Positions 31,606-39,779 of a DNA stretch of 48,652 nucleotides are shown here, piece after piece. Position numbers and translations under genes: made by a program. The notes under the pieces were generated by a model. That model saw only the letters and a list, made by a program, of their open reading frames with translations, did no database searches and was not told the origin of the DNA. Source of the DNA: an uncultured Prevotella sp. (GTDB taxonomy: Bacteria > Bacteroidota > Bacteroidia > Bacteroidales > Bacteroidaceae); NCBI GenBank assembly GCA_900322095.1, contig ONYS01000002.1, forward strand, positions 1 through 48,652, given 5' to 3'. Position 1 is the stretch's first letter, and each line of letters starts with the position of its first letter.

Positions 31606-32295
31606 TTATGCAACGCCGCACAACGACTTGAAGAAGAAGACGAGTACAACGGCCAGGAAGCACAGGATGAGCAACGTGGCGTAGATGTTGCCGATGCACT
31701 TCCAGCGGGGGAACCATACCTTACCGCTCCATCCTAATGTCTGCATAGAGCTCCAGAATCCGTGAGTGAGGTGGAACCACAGAGCCACGAGCCATACGAT
31801 GTAGAGCACAACGTAGACGGGCTGTGAGAAGGTGTAGGCGATGAGCGCGGCACCATCTGTAGGACCAGCCACACCGGCGATGCTGGGATCGCAGCCTGTG
31901 AGCTCGGCCAGCATCATATTGGCCCAGAAGTTATACAAGTGAAGGCAAAGACCCAGGATGATGATGATGCCAAGCACCAGCATGTTCTGTGATGCCCACT
32001 CCACTTCAGGACGACGGCTTGTGACCTCGTAGCGCTGCTCACCACGTGCACGGCGGTTCTGGGCCGTGAGGATGAAAGCGTAAACAATGTGGCATACAGC
32101 CAGGAAAGCCAGACCGGCCGTACCCAGCAGTGCATACCAGTTGTCACCAAGCAATTCGCAAATCGTGTTGTAAGCGTCGCCCGAGAACAGGGCCACAACG
32201 TTCATACAAGCGTGGAACGTCAAGAATAGAATAAGGCAGATGCCGGTTACCGACATCACCACCTTTCTACCAATTGGTGAATTGATTAACCACAT
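31606..32295 (-). CDS. frdC: Fumarate reductase/succinate dehydrogenase cytochrome b subunit
   Basis: The protein has 229 residues with five hydrophobic helices, the usual type B arrangement with a single large membrane subunit. Histidines in helices that could hold two b haems include TFHACMN (helix 1), AVCHIVYAF (helix 2), CLHLYNFW (helix 3) and LWFHLTHGFWS (helix 4). It anchors the A and B subunits and reacts with menaquinone. It is the first gene of the operon; a TAATTTTGC box is read leftwards at 32419-32427, giving a leader of about 115 bases. Confidence 0.93.
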   Translation of the reverse strand: MWLINSPIGRKVVMSVTGICLILFLTFHACMNVVALFSGDAYNTICELLGDNWYALLGTAGLAFLAVCHIVYAFILTAQNRRARGEQRYEVTSRRPEVEWASQNMLVLGIIIILGLCLHLYNFWANMMLAELTGCDPSIAGVAGPTDGAALIAYTFSQPVYVVLYIVWLVALWFHLTHGFWSSMQTLGWSGKVWFPRWKCIGNIYATLLILCFLAVVLVFFFKSLCGVA

Positions 32296-32418
32296 AGATG
32301 ATTGAATTTAGATATTTAAATTGATGAATTGTTCCGAGTTGTCGTTTAATCTATCATCTTCGTCATACAGCCCTTCTGAGGTTAAGAGATTGTCAGCTTC
32401 GGGCTTTCCATAACAACT

Positions 32419-32427
32419 GCAAAATTA
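32419..32427 (-). promoter_or_regulatory. -7 box for the frdCAB operon
   Basis: On the minus strand TAATTTTGC is a full match to TAnnTTTGC. It is divergent from the mnmG promoter 55 bases away. Confidence 0.65.
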
Positions 32428-32480
32428 CGATATTTTAATGATTAATCAAAGTAAAACAGATAAAATTCGATTATTTTTCT

Positions 32481-32489
32481 TACTTTTGT
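32481..32489 (+). promoter_or_regulatory. -7 box for mnmG
   Basis: TACTTTTGT differs from TAnnTTTGC at the last base only and lies 21 bases before the ATG at 32511. Confidence 0.6.
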
Positions 32490-32510
32490 CGCAAACAAGA
32501 GAACAGCAAA

Positions 32511-34382
32511 ATGAATTTCCATTACGACGTTATTGTTATTGGCGGCGGGCACGCAGGCTGTGAAGCGGCTACCGCTGCCGCAAGGATGGGCGCGAAGACG
32601 TGCCTCATCACTATGGACATGAACAAGATTGCGCAGATGTCGTGCAACCCTGCTGTCGGAGGCATTGCCAAGGGACAGATTGTGCGCGAGATCGACGCGC
32701 TCGGCGGCGAGATGGGACACGTCACCGACGCCACGGCCATCCAGTTCCGCATGCTCAACCGCGGAAAGGGTCCGGCCGTATGGTCGCCACGTGCACAGTG
32801 CGACCGCGGAAAATATATATGGGAATGGCGCCGCGTGCTCGACAGCGTCGACAACCTTTGCATCTGGCAAGACCAGGCCGACGAACTCATCGTCGAGAAC
32901 GGCGAGGCCGTGGGCGTGCGCACCATCTGGGGCGTGGAGTTCCGCAGCAAATGTGTCGTCGTCACCGCCGGAACATTCCTCAACGGACTGCTCCACATCG
33001 GCCGTCACATGTATCCCGGCGGACGCTGTGCCGAACCTGCCGTTCCCCACTTCACGGAGAGCATCACGCGCTACGGCATACGCTCCTCACGAATGAAGAC
33101 GGGCACTCCCGTGCGCCTCGACCGCCGGAGCATTCATTTTGAGGACACCGAGAAGCAACCCGGCGAAACCGATTTCCATCAGTTCTCCTATATGGGTCCG
33201 CACCGCGTGCTGAAGCAACTGCCCTGCTGGACCTGCTACACCAACAAGGAGGCCCACGAGACGCTGCGAGCCGGACTGGCCGACTCTCCGCTCTTCAACG
33301 GACAGATCCAGTCCACCGGTCCGCGCTACTGCCCGAGCATTGAGACAAAGCTCGTCACCTTTCCCGACAAGGACCAGCACCCGCTATTCATAGAGCCCGA
33401 AGGAGAGGACACCAACGAGATGTACCTGAACGGCTTCTCCTCATCGATGCCCATCGACGTGCAATTGAACGCTATCCACAAGATACCGGCCCTGCGCGAC
33501 GCTGTGGCCTACCGACCGGGTTACGCCATCGAGTACGATTACTTCGATCCGACGCAGCTAAACCACAGTCTGGAGTCGAAAGTGATTCCCGGACTTTTCT
33601 TTGCAGGACAGGTGAACGGAACGACGGGCTACGAGGAAGCTGCCGGACAGGGAATCGTGGCCGGCATCAACGCCGCGCTGAAATGCGGTGGCGGCGAACC
33701 ACTGGTGATGAAACGCGACGAGAGTTATATCGGCGTACTCATCGACGACCTCTGCACGTGTGGCGTTGACGAACCCTACCGCATGTTTACGTCACGCGCC
33801 GAATATCGCATTCTTCTGCGCCAAGACGACGCCGACGCCCGACTCACCGAAAAGAGCTATGAGCTCGGACTGGCAACGCGCGAACGCTACGACTGGTGGA
33901 TGGAGAAGAAAACGGCCATCGGGCGCATCATCGACTTCTGCCAGCAAACCTCGGTGAAGCCGTCGGATGTAAACGATGCATTGGAGCGTGTTGGTTCTAC
34001 CCCACTCCACACTGGCTGCAAACTTTCGGAGCTTGTCTGCCGTCCGCAGTTGTCGCTCGAAAAGCTCAAGCCTCTTTTCCCCGGATTGGCCGAACTGATG
34101 GATGAGCCGAAAAACCGCAAGGAAGAAATTGCCGAGGCAGCGGAGATCAAAATAAAATATAAAGGATATATAGAGCGCGAACGCATCGTGGCGGAGAAGA
34201 TGCACCGGCTGGAAGATATCAAGATAAAGGGCCATTTCAACTACGAGTCCCTTCACGAACTTTCAACCGAGTGCCGGCAGAAACTCAAGGCCATCAATCC
34301 CGACACTTTGGGGCAGGCTAGCCGCATCCCCGGCGTCAGTCCGAGCGACATCAACGTGCTGCTCGTCCTGATGGGAAGATAG
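32511..34382 (+). CDS. mnmG: tRNA uridine-5-carboxymethylaminomethyl modification enzyme MnmG (GidA)
   Basis: The protein has 623 residues, normal for the family. With MnmE it builds the cmnm5 group on U34 of certain tRNAs, using FAD and methylene-tetrahydrofolate. The FAD fold is VIVIGGGHAGCEAATAAARM at the start. Family blocks MSCNPAVGGIAKGQIVREID, KTGTPVRLDRRSIHF, PGYAIEYDYFDPTQL, GLFFAGQVNGTTGYEEAAGQ and the tail IPGVSPSDINVLLVLMGR are all present. It is the first gene of a rightward housekeeping set. Two parS-like sites lie just downstream, as is common near gidA and the replication origin. Confidence 0.96.
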   Translation: MNFHYDVIVIGGGHAGCEAATAAARMGAKTCLITMDMNKIAQMSCNPAVGGIAKGQIVREIDALGGEMGHVTDATAIQFRMLNRGKGPAVWSPRAQCDRGKYIWEWRRVLDSVDNLCIWQDQADELIVENGEAVGVRTIWGVEFRSKCVVVTAGTFLNGLLHIGRHMYPGGRCAEPAVPHFTESITRYGIRSSRMKTGTPVRLDRRSIHFEDTEKQPGETDFHQFSYMGPHRVLKQLPCWTCYTNKEAHETLRAGLADSPLFNGQIQSTGPRYCPSIETKLVTFPDKDQHPLFIEPEGEDTNEMYLNGFSSSMPIDVQLNAIHKIPALRDAVAYRPGYAIEYDYFDPTQLNHSLESKVIPGLFFAGQVNGTTGYEEAAGQGIVAGINAALKCGGGEPLVMKRDESYIGVLIDDLCTCGVDEPYRMFTSRAEYRILLRQDDADARLTEKSYELGLATRERYDWWMEKKTAIGRIIDFCQQTSVKPSDVNDALERVGSTPLHTGCKLSELVCRPQLSLEKLKPLFPGLAELMDEPKNRKEEIAEAAEIKIKYKGYIERERIVAEKMHRLEDIKIKGHFNYESLHELSTECRQKLKAINPDTLGQASRIPGVSPSDINVLLVLMGR

Positions 34383-34441
34383 CCGAAACACCGCCTTTCT
34401 CCGCAGCGCCGAAAAGCGCCGGAGAGATGGCGGAAAACGAA

Positions 34442-34457
34442 TGTTCCACGTGAAACC
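34442..34457. promoter_or_regulatory. parS-like ParB-binding site 1
   Basis: TGTTCCACGTGAAACC matches the known parS consensus TGTTNCACGTGAAACA at all positions but the last. It lies in the space between mnmG and apt. Confidence 0.75.
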
Positions 34458-34514
34458 GCTTTAAGATTAAACCGTTGAAATCGAAACACTTAGACATAAA
34501 CCATTTAACAAGAA

Positions 34515-35045
34515 ATGAACAATGAAACGCTATTGGCCAACCTACGGGTGATACCCGATTGGCCCATTAAAGGAGTCAATTTCCGCGACGTCACAACGCT
34601 GTTCAAAAACGGCGAATGCGTGAAGATTATCACCGATGAAATGACAGAACTCTACAAGGACAAAGGCATCACCAAGGTGGTGGGCATCGAGAGCCGCGGA
34701 TTCGTTATGTCGTCGGCCGTAGCCCTAAGACTGGGTGCCGGAATCGTGCTGTGCCGCAAACCAGGAAAGCTGCCTTGCGACACCGTGCAGCAGACCTACC
34801 AGAAAGAGTACGGAGCTGACACGATAGAGATTCACAAAGACGCCATTAAGAGCGATGATATCGTGTTGCTCCACGACGATCTGCTCGCAACGGGCGGCAC
34901 GATGAAAGCGGCCTGCGACCTCGTGAAGAAGTTCCATCCGAAGAAAATCTACGTAAACTTCATCATCGAACTGAACCACGAATTTCCCAATGCGCGCGAC
35001 ATCTTCGATAAGGATGTAGAGATAACATCCCTCATCAAGCTATAG
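34515..35045 (+). CDS. apt: Adenine phosphoribosyltransferase
   Basis: The protein has 176 residues. It salvages adenine with PRPP to make AMP in the cytoplasm. Marks are the start LRVIPDWPIKGVNFRDVTTL, the GIESRGFVMSSAVALRLGAG segment, RKPGKLPCDTVQQTY, and the PRPP-binding loop VLLHDDLLATGGTMKAA. It lies 132 bases after mnmG, with one parS-like site between, and is followed by its own terminator at 35053-35083. Confidence 0.96.
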   Translation: MNNETLLANLRVIPDWPIKGVNFRDVTTLFKNGECVKIITDEMTELYKDKGITKVVGIESRGFVMSSAVALRLGAGIVLCRKPGKLPCDTVQQTYQKEYGADTIEIHKDAIKSDDIVLLHDDLLATGGTMKAACDLVKKFHPKKIYVNFIIELNHEFPNARDIFDKDVEITSLIKL

Positions 35046-35052
35046 CAACTGC

Positions 35053-35083
35053 GGGTAGGGCCTACAAAGCCCTACCCTTTTTT
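35053..35083 (+). terminator. Rho-independent terminator of apt
   Basis: GGGTAGGGC pairs with GCCCTACCC over a 7-base loop and is followed by TTTTTTC. Confidence 0.88.
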
Positions 35084-35086
35084 CTT

Positions 35087-35522
35087 TCTTCTGCAGCGAC
35101 GGTAAATACCGCAGAAAACGCCAGGAAAGAATTCGTGCGATAGCATCGGAAAGTAGCCAAACCGAACAAACAGCGAAATACTCCCATGCAGAAGAAGAAA
35201 GCAGAAAACCGACGAAAAGCAGCGGAAAAAGACAGACGGAATAGGCTGAATTCGGATAAGGAGAAGCGAAAAAAATCGATTCGATGAGCAGGAGAAAGGA
35301 TTCAGCAAAACTCCAAGCCGCACAGCTGTCTCCGGCAGCAATTCATCGCGGGCGCATTCCCGGCGATAAAACTTCGGGAGAGAAAGCCAGACGGGCTGCC
35401 ACGCCCTACTCTCCACAGAGCGCAAGAGGAATAGCCGGACAACGAAGAAAGGCGACAGCGCAGCTGCAAAAAGAGACCGCTCAGCCATCGCCTACAGAGA
35501 ACAACAAGGCCGACGACAGTTA
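35087..35522. other. Gene-free stretch between apt and uvrC
   Basis: It is rich in GAAAA and CAGAAAA words. Two open frames exist (35284-35523 rightward, 35072-35488 leftward), but their sequences are low in complexity or run through the apt terminator, so neither is called. The second parS-like site follows at 35523. Confidence 0.45.
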
Positions 35523-35540
35523 AAGTTTCACGTGAAACTT
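35523..35540. promoter_or_regulatory. parS-like ParB-binding site 2
   Basis: AAGTTTCACGTGAAACTT is an 18-bp perfect palindrome. Its central 14 bases equal the parS core; only the two outermost consensus bases differ. It lies 43 bases before the uvrC start and 1.08 kb from site 1. Confidence 0.78.
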
Positions 35541-35582
35541 AAAACGGCGGAGAGGCTGAAAAACAATCATTTAAGGATTTAC

Positions 35583-37430
35583 ATGAACAAAGAAGAAAAC
35601 GAGAAGAGGCTGGCCAGATTGAAGAATATCGTGCTATCCATGCCCGAGCAACCTGGATCTTATCAGTACTACGACCGCGACGGAGTGATTATCTACGTGG
35701 GAAAGGCCAAGAACCTGAAACGGCGCGTAAGCTCCTACTTCCATAAAGAAGTTGACAGGTTCAAGACAAAGGTGCTCGTCTCCAAGATCTGGGACATCTC
35801 TTACACAGTGGTGAACTCTGAAGAGGACGCCCTGCTGCTGGAGAACTCCCTCATCAAACAGTACAACCCACGCTACAATGTCTTGCTGAAGGACGGCAAG
35901 ACCTACCCGAGCATTGTCGTAACCAACGAGACTTTTCCGCGCATCTTCAAGACAAGACACATCAACAAGCGCTACGGCACCTACTTCGGTCCGTTTCCCC
36001 ACATCTCAGCCATGTACAACATACTGGAGCTGATCAAGAAGATTTACAAGCCGCGGTCGTGCCAACAGCCCATCACGAAAGAGGGCGTGGAGCACAAGAA
36101 GTACAAGCCCTGTCTGGAATACCACATTCACAACTGCGAGGGATGCTGCATCGGCAAACAGTCGTGGGAGGACTATCAGGAGAATATCCGTCAGGCGAAG
36201 GAGATTCTGAAGGGAAATACGCGTGAGCTCAGCAAGTGGGTATACGACAGAATGCAGAAATGCGCCGAGGAATTGAAGTTTGAAGAGGCCGAAGTGCTCA
36301 AGCAACGGTATCTCCTGCTTCAGGAATTCGTGTCGAAGAGTGAGGTCGTAAGCCACACGATTACCGATGTAGACGTTTTCACCATCACGGACGACGAGAA
36401 CAACAAGAACGCTTACATCAACTATATCCACGTGAAAAACGGTACGGTGAACCAAAGTTTCACCTACGAATATAAGCGCAAGCTAGATGAGAGCGACGAG
36501 GACTTGCTCAACCAGGCCATACCCGAGATCAGGGAACGCTTCCACAGCGAGGCCAAGGAAATCATTGTTCCCTTCGAGATGAACTGGAAAATCAAGGACG
36601 CGCAATTCTTTATTCCGCAGCGCGGCGACAAGAAACACCTGCTGGAAATCTCTGAGATGAACGGCAAGCAATACAAGTTTGACCGGCTGAAGCAATCAGA
36701 AAAACTGAATCCGGAGCAGAAACAAACCCGCCTGATGAAGGAACTGCAGAAGCTGCTGGGCATGGAGAAGATGCCCTATCAGATAGAATGCTTCGATAAC
36801 AGCAACATCTCGGGCACCGACGCCGTGGCCGGTTGCATAGTATATAAAGGTATGAAGCCATCAAGAAAGGACTACCGCAAGTACAACATCAAGACCGTCG
36901 TCGGTCCGGACGACTACGCCTCGATGCAGGAGGTCGTAAGACGCCGCTACAGCCGTATGATTGAGGAGAAGCAACCCCTGCCCGACCTCATCATCACCGA
37001 TGGTGGTAAAGGCCAGATGGACGTGGTGAGAGAAGTGACGGAGGGCGAACTCCACCTGCCGATTCCCATTGCCGGACTCGCCAAAGACGACCGCCACCGC
37101 ACCAACGAACTGCTGTTTGGCTTCCCGCCAAAGACCGTTGCCGTGGACGTAAAGAGCGAACTCTTCAGGGTGTTGACGCAGATTCAGGACGAGGTGCATA
37201 GATATGCAATTACATTCCATAGAGACAAGCGCTCAAAGCACGCCCTCCACAGCGAACTGGACGACATAAAGGGCATAGGACCGAAGACAAAAGACGCCCT
37301 TCTGAAGGCTTTCAAGAGCGTGAAACGCATGAAAGAAGCATCGCGTGAGGACCTAATCAAGGTGGTTGGAGAGGCAAAAACCGACATTCTGGTGAAGTTC
37401 TGGGAAGAAGAAAAGACCAGTAAGGAGTGA
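35583..37430 (+). CDS. uvrC: Excinuclease ABC subunit C
   Basis: The protein has 615 residues with the ATG at 35583; an upstream in-frame ATG at 35532 lies inside the parS palindrome and is less likely. It makes the two incisions of nucleotide excision repair with UvrB. Domains in order: GIY-YIG nuclease (GSYQYYDRDGVIIYVGKAKN, about 20-40), a cysteine-rich segment (CLEYHIHNCEGCCIG), the UvrB-binding helix pair (AEELKFEEAEVLKQRYLLLQ), the C-terminal nuclease (IECFDNSNISGTDAVAGCIV, LIITDGGKGQ) and a helix-hairpin-helix (IKGIGPKTKDALLKAF). All parts are intact. Confidence 0.96.
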   Translation: MNKEENEKRLARLKNIVLSMPEQPGSYQYYDRDGVIIYVGKAKNLKRRVSSYFHKEVDRFKTKVLVSKIWDISYTVVNSEEDALLLENSLIKQYNPRYNVLLKDGKTYPSIVVTNETFPRIFKTRHINKRYGTYFGPFPHISAMYNILELIKKIYKPRSCQQPITKEGVEHKKYKPCLEYHIHNCEGCCIGKQSWEDYQENIRQAKEILKGNTRELSKWVYDRMQKCAEELKFEEAEVLKQRYLLLQEFVSKSEVVSHTITDVDVFTITDDENNKNAYINYIHVKNGTVNQSFTYEYKRKLDESDEDLLNQAIPEIRERFHSEAKEIIVPFEMNWKIKDAQFFIPQRGDKKHLLEISEMNGKQYKFDRLKQSEKLNPEQKQTRLMKELQKLLGMEKMPYQIECFDNSNISGTDAVAGCIVYKGMKPSRKDYRKYNIKTVVGPDDYASMQEVVRRRYSRMIEEKQPLPDLIITDGGKGQMDVVREVTEGELHLPIPIAGLAKDDRHRTNELLFGFPPKTVAVDVKSELFRVLTQIQDEVHRYAITFHRDKRSKHALHSELDDIKGIGPKTKDALLKAFKSVKRMKEASREDLIKVVGEAKTDILVKFWEEEKTSKE

Positions 37431-37496
37431 TTTTAAAGCGCTATCAAATCATTCAATTCGCACAGTTTGCCTTTGAAAATATGGCTAATCTAGTCT

Positions 37497-37628
37497 CGTG
37501 ACAGCTGTCACGAACCAACGTGACGGTTGTCACGGACGAACGTGACAGTTGTCACAGATGAACGTGACAGTTGTCACGCGTGAACGTGACGATTGTCACG
37601 AACAAACGTGACAGTTGTCACGTATCAT
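37497..37628. repeat. Array of six palindromes at exact 22-bp spacing (array 2)
   Basis: Units start at 37497, 37519, 37541, 37563, 37585 and 37607. Every unit is CGTGAC-N4-GTCAC with centres AGCT, GGTT, AGTT, AGTT, GATT and AGTT, all two purines then two pyrimidines. Spacers end in GAA or AAA. The array starts 66 bases after the uvrC stop and ends 174 bases before the dtd promoter box. It is the same family as 484-593. Confidence 0.88.
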
Positions 37629-37801
37629 CAACTCTCGGTAATCAAAAGAAGGACGCTCAGTATTGAGAAAGTAAATCGCTGCGTAGTGTGTTGCCATATC
37701 TTAGCTTTCAGGGTGGAAATGGCTTTATATTGTTTCTATAAGATATCATCAACGACAGCAAATATAAAGGGAAAAAACCGCTACTTATCGTCGTTTTTTA
37801 C

Positions 37802-37810
37802 TATCTTTGC
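37802..37810 (+). promoter_or_regulatory. -7 box for dtd, very close to its start codon
   Basis: TATCTTTGC, a full match, ends only 4 bases before the ATG at 37815. Transcription would begin at or next to the start codon, so the message may be leaderless. Confidence 0.6.
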
Positions 37811-37814
37811 AAGC

Positions 37815-38267
37815 ATGAGAATTGTAATACAACGAGTGAGCCAAGCATCGGTTACGATAGGAGGCAGAGTGAAATCAGAGATTGGCAAGGGCTATCTCAT
37901 TCTGTTGGGAATCGAGGAAGCCGACACCGAGGAGGACGTCGACTGGCTGGTGAAGAAAATCATCGGTCTGCGCGTGTTCAACGACGAGAATGGCGTGATG
38001 AATGTCGACATCCTTCAAGCCGGAGGAGACATCATTGTGGTCTCGCAGTTCACGTTGATGGCCAGCTACAAAAAGGGCAACCGCCCGAGCTGGATTCGTG
38101 CTGCCGGCCACGCCACCGCCATCCCCCTCTATGAGACTTTCGTTGAACGTCTGAGCAAAGCGCTTGGAAAGCCGGTAGGCACTGGCGAATTCGGCGCCGA
38201 CATGCAGGTGGCGCTCATCAACGACGGCCCCGTGACAATTTGCATGGACACGAAAAATAAAGAATAA
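37815..38267 (+). CDS. dtd: D-aminoacyl-tRNA deacylase
   Basis: The protein has 150 residues. It removes D-amino acids (and glycine) wrongly attached to tRNA. Family marks: MRIVIQRVSQASVTI at the start, the SQFTLMASYKKGNRP motif, and the Gly-cisPro motif in NDGPVTICMDT near the end. The ATG at 37815 is chosen from family length and the promoter; the open frame upstream runs through the palindrome array. A MazG-like gene and deoC follow. Confidence 0.95.
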   Translation: MRIVIQRVSQASVTIGGRVKSEIGKGYLILLGIEEADTEEDVDWLVKKIIGLRVFNDENGVMNVDILQAGGDIIVVSQFTLMASYKKGNRPSWIRAAGHATAIPLYETFVERLSKALGKPVGTGEFGADMQVALINDGPVTICMDTKNKE

Positions 38268-38286
38268 CGAGGGAGACAAGAGCCTA

Positions 38287-38388
38287 TAGATGCTATAGCA
38301 GCCATAGTTGCTATAGAAACTATAGGGACTATAGAAACTATAGGGACTATAGAAACTATAGCAACCATAGAGCCTATAGCCCCTAAAA
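38287..38388. repeat. CTATAG repeats with 9-bp period
   Basis: CTATAGAAA and CTATAGGGA alternate in exact 9-base steps through the middle of the stretch, with looser copies (CCATAGTTG, CCATAGAGC) at the ends. The stretch lies between dtd and the MazG-like gene. A shorter version occurs at 47318-47366 between mutS and tex. Confidence 0.8.
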
Positions 38389-38415
38389 AGCCCTCCCCCC
38401 AAAAACCGCACAATC

Positions 38416-38742
38416 ATGACGATAAAAGAAGCGCAACAGCAAGTAGATCAATGGATTAAGACATACGGTGTGAGATATTTCTCAGAGCTCACCAACATGG
38501 CCTGCCTCACGGAAGAGGTGGGCGAACTGGCGCGTGTCATAGCGCGCAAATATGGCGACCAGAGCTTCAAGGCGGGCGAGAAACCCAACCTGGGCGAAGA
38601 GATGGCCGACGTGCTGTGGGTGTTGATCTGTCTGGCCAACCAGACTGGCGTGGACCTCACAGAAGAATTCGAGAAAAGCATGGCGAAGAAGACGCAACGC
38701 GACGCCACAAGACATTTGAACAATCCTAAACTAAAAGCATAA
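38416..38742 (+). CDS. MazG-like nucleotide pyrophosphohydrolase
   Basis: The protein has 108 residues. A single MazG-type helical domain has the metal-binding pattern in LTEEVGELARVIARKYG and GEEMADVLWVLICLANQ (EExxE ... ExxD). It would split nucleoside triphosphates, perhaps damaged ones, to monophosphates and pyrophosphate. It ends 3 bases before deoC, so the two are read together; dtd lies 148 bases upstream beyond the CTATAG repeats. Confidence 0.9.
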   Translation: MTIKEAQQQVDQWIKTYGVRYFSELTNMACLTEEVGELARVIARKYGDQSFKAGEKPNLGEEMADVLWVLICLANQTGVDLTEEFEKSMAKKTQRDATRHLNNPKLKA

Positions 38743-38745
38743 CAA

Positions 38746-39696
38746 ATGGGAAAAATCAAGGAAATCGTCATCCGCGACGAGAACGAGAAGAAGAAACAGC
38801 AGGAACAAACTGTCAGCAAATACGAACAGGCGCTCAACCTCTACAACTGCAATATCGACGAGGCTGAGGTGAAGGCTGCGGTGGAGAAAATCGTGGCTGA
38901 GAAACTGCCCGAGAACGACAATATCGAGACGCGTAAATTCCTCCTGGGAAGCGTGGAACTCACTTCGCTGCACACCACAGACACTGAGGAGAGCATCCTC
39001 GCCATGACGGAGAAAGTGAACAAGTTCGACTCCGACTACCCCGACCTACCCCACGTGGCCGCCATCTGCGTCTACCCGGTATTCACGGAACTGGTGGCTC
39101 AGAGTCTAGAGATTGACGGCGTTGAGATCACGAATGTTTGTGGCAATTTCCCGAGCTCTCAAAGCCGTATGGAGGTGAAGATTGCCGAGACGCAATTGGC
39201 CGTTGCCGACGGCGCCACCAACGTAGACATCGTCATGCCTGTGGGCAAGTTCCTCAGCGGCGACTACGAGGGCGTGAGCGACGACATCAACGAGCTGAAG
39301 CAGGTTTGCGGTGAGGACGTACCCATGAAAGTCATCCTCGAGGTGTGCGACTTGGGCTCTCTGTCAAACGTGAAGAAGGCCGCCCTGCTGAGCATGTATG
39401 CTGGCGCCGACTACATCAAGACGTCGACTGGCAAGGAGAAATCGGGCGCCACACCCGAGAGCGTCTATGTGATGTGCCAGGCTATTAAGGAATATTACGA
39501 CAAGACCGGTATTCAGATTGGTCTGAAGCCTGCCGGCGGCATCAACACCGTGAAGGACGCCCTCACCTACTACACCATCCTGAAAGAGGTTTGCGGCAAG
39601 GAGTGGCTGACCAACTACTGGTTCCGTCTGGGCACCAGCCGTCTCACCAACACGCTCATCAATGAGATTGTGGGCAAGGAAGTCAACTATTTCTAA
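38746..39696 (+). CDS. deoC: Deoxyribose-phosphate aldolase
   Basis: The protein has 316 residues, longer than the enterobacterial enzyme by about 50 N-terminal residues rich in Glu and Lys. It splits 2-deoxyribose-5-phosphate to glyceraldehyde-3-phosphate and acetaldehyde in deoxynucleoside breakdown. The Schiff-base lysine is in ADYIKTSTGKE. Other marks are HVAAICVYPVF, ATNVDIVMPVGKFLSGDY, KVILEVCDL and IGLKPAGGINTVKDAL. It ends the rightward set, with a strong terminator after it. Confidence 0.94.
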   Translation: MGKIKEIVIRDENEKKKQQEQTVSKYEQALNLYNCNIDEAEVKAAVEKIVAEKLPENDNIETRKFLLGSVELTSLHTTDTEESILAMTEKVNKFDSDYPDLPHVAAICVYPVFTELVAQSLEIDGVEITNVCGNFPSSQSRMEVKIAETQLAVADGATNVDIVMPVGKFLSGDYEGVSDDINELKQVCGEDVPMKVILEVCDLGSLSNVKKAALLSMYAGADYIKTSTGKEKSGATPESVYVMCQAIKEYYDKTGIQIGLKPAGGINTVKDALTYYTILKEVCGKEWLTNYWFRLGTSRLTNTLINEIVGKEVNYF

Positions 39697-39713
39697 GACA
39701 GACAGATACGATA

Positions 39714-39746
39714 AACGGCGGTTATTTCTAACCGCCGTTTTTTATT
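39714..39746. terminator. Terminator after deoC
   Basis: AACGGCGGTTA and TAACCGCCGTT form a perfect stem followed by TTTTTA on the plus strand. The AAAC side gives a weaker T-run for the leftward gene at 39780, so it may act both ways. Confidence 0.88.
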
Positions 39747-39779
39747 TCTTTATACGATAGTAGTCCATGAGAAGCCACC

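Noticed and set aside
35072-35488. 138-residue leftward open frame
   Set aside because: It runs through the apt terminator and is a run of Phe/Arg/Ser/Leu, as expected from reading GAAAA-rich DNA backwards.
35284-35523. 79-residue rightward open frame between apt and uvrC
   Set aside because: Low-complexity Lys/Arg/Gln/Ala sequence with no family likeness, no promoter box, and an end that runs into the parS-like palindrome.
36424-36436. Third parS-like site inside uvrC
   Set aside because: Only CCACGTGAAA matches; the left arm differs at several positions from the consensus.
38129-38417. Repeat peptide frames (SIVPIVSIV, YSFYSPYSF)
   Set aside because: They are the CTATAG repeats and dtd read on the opposite strand.
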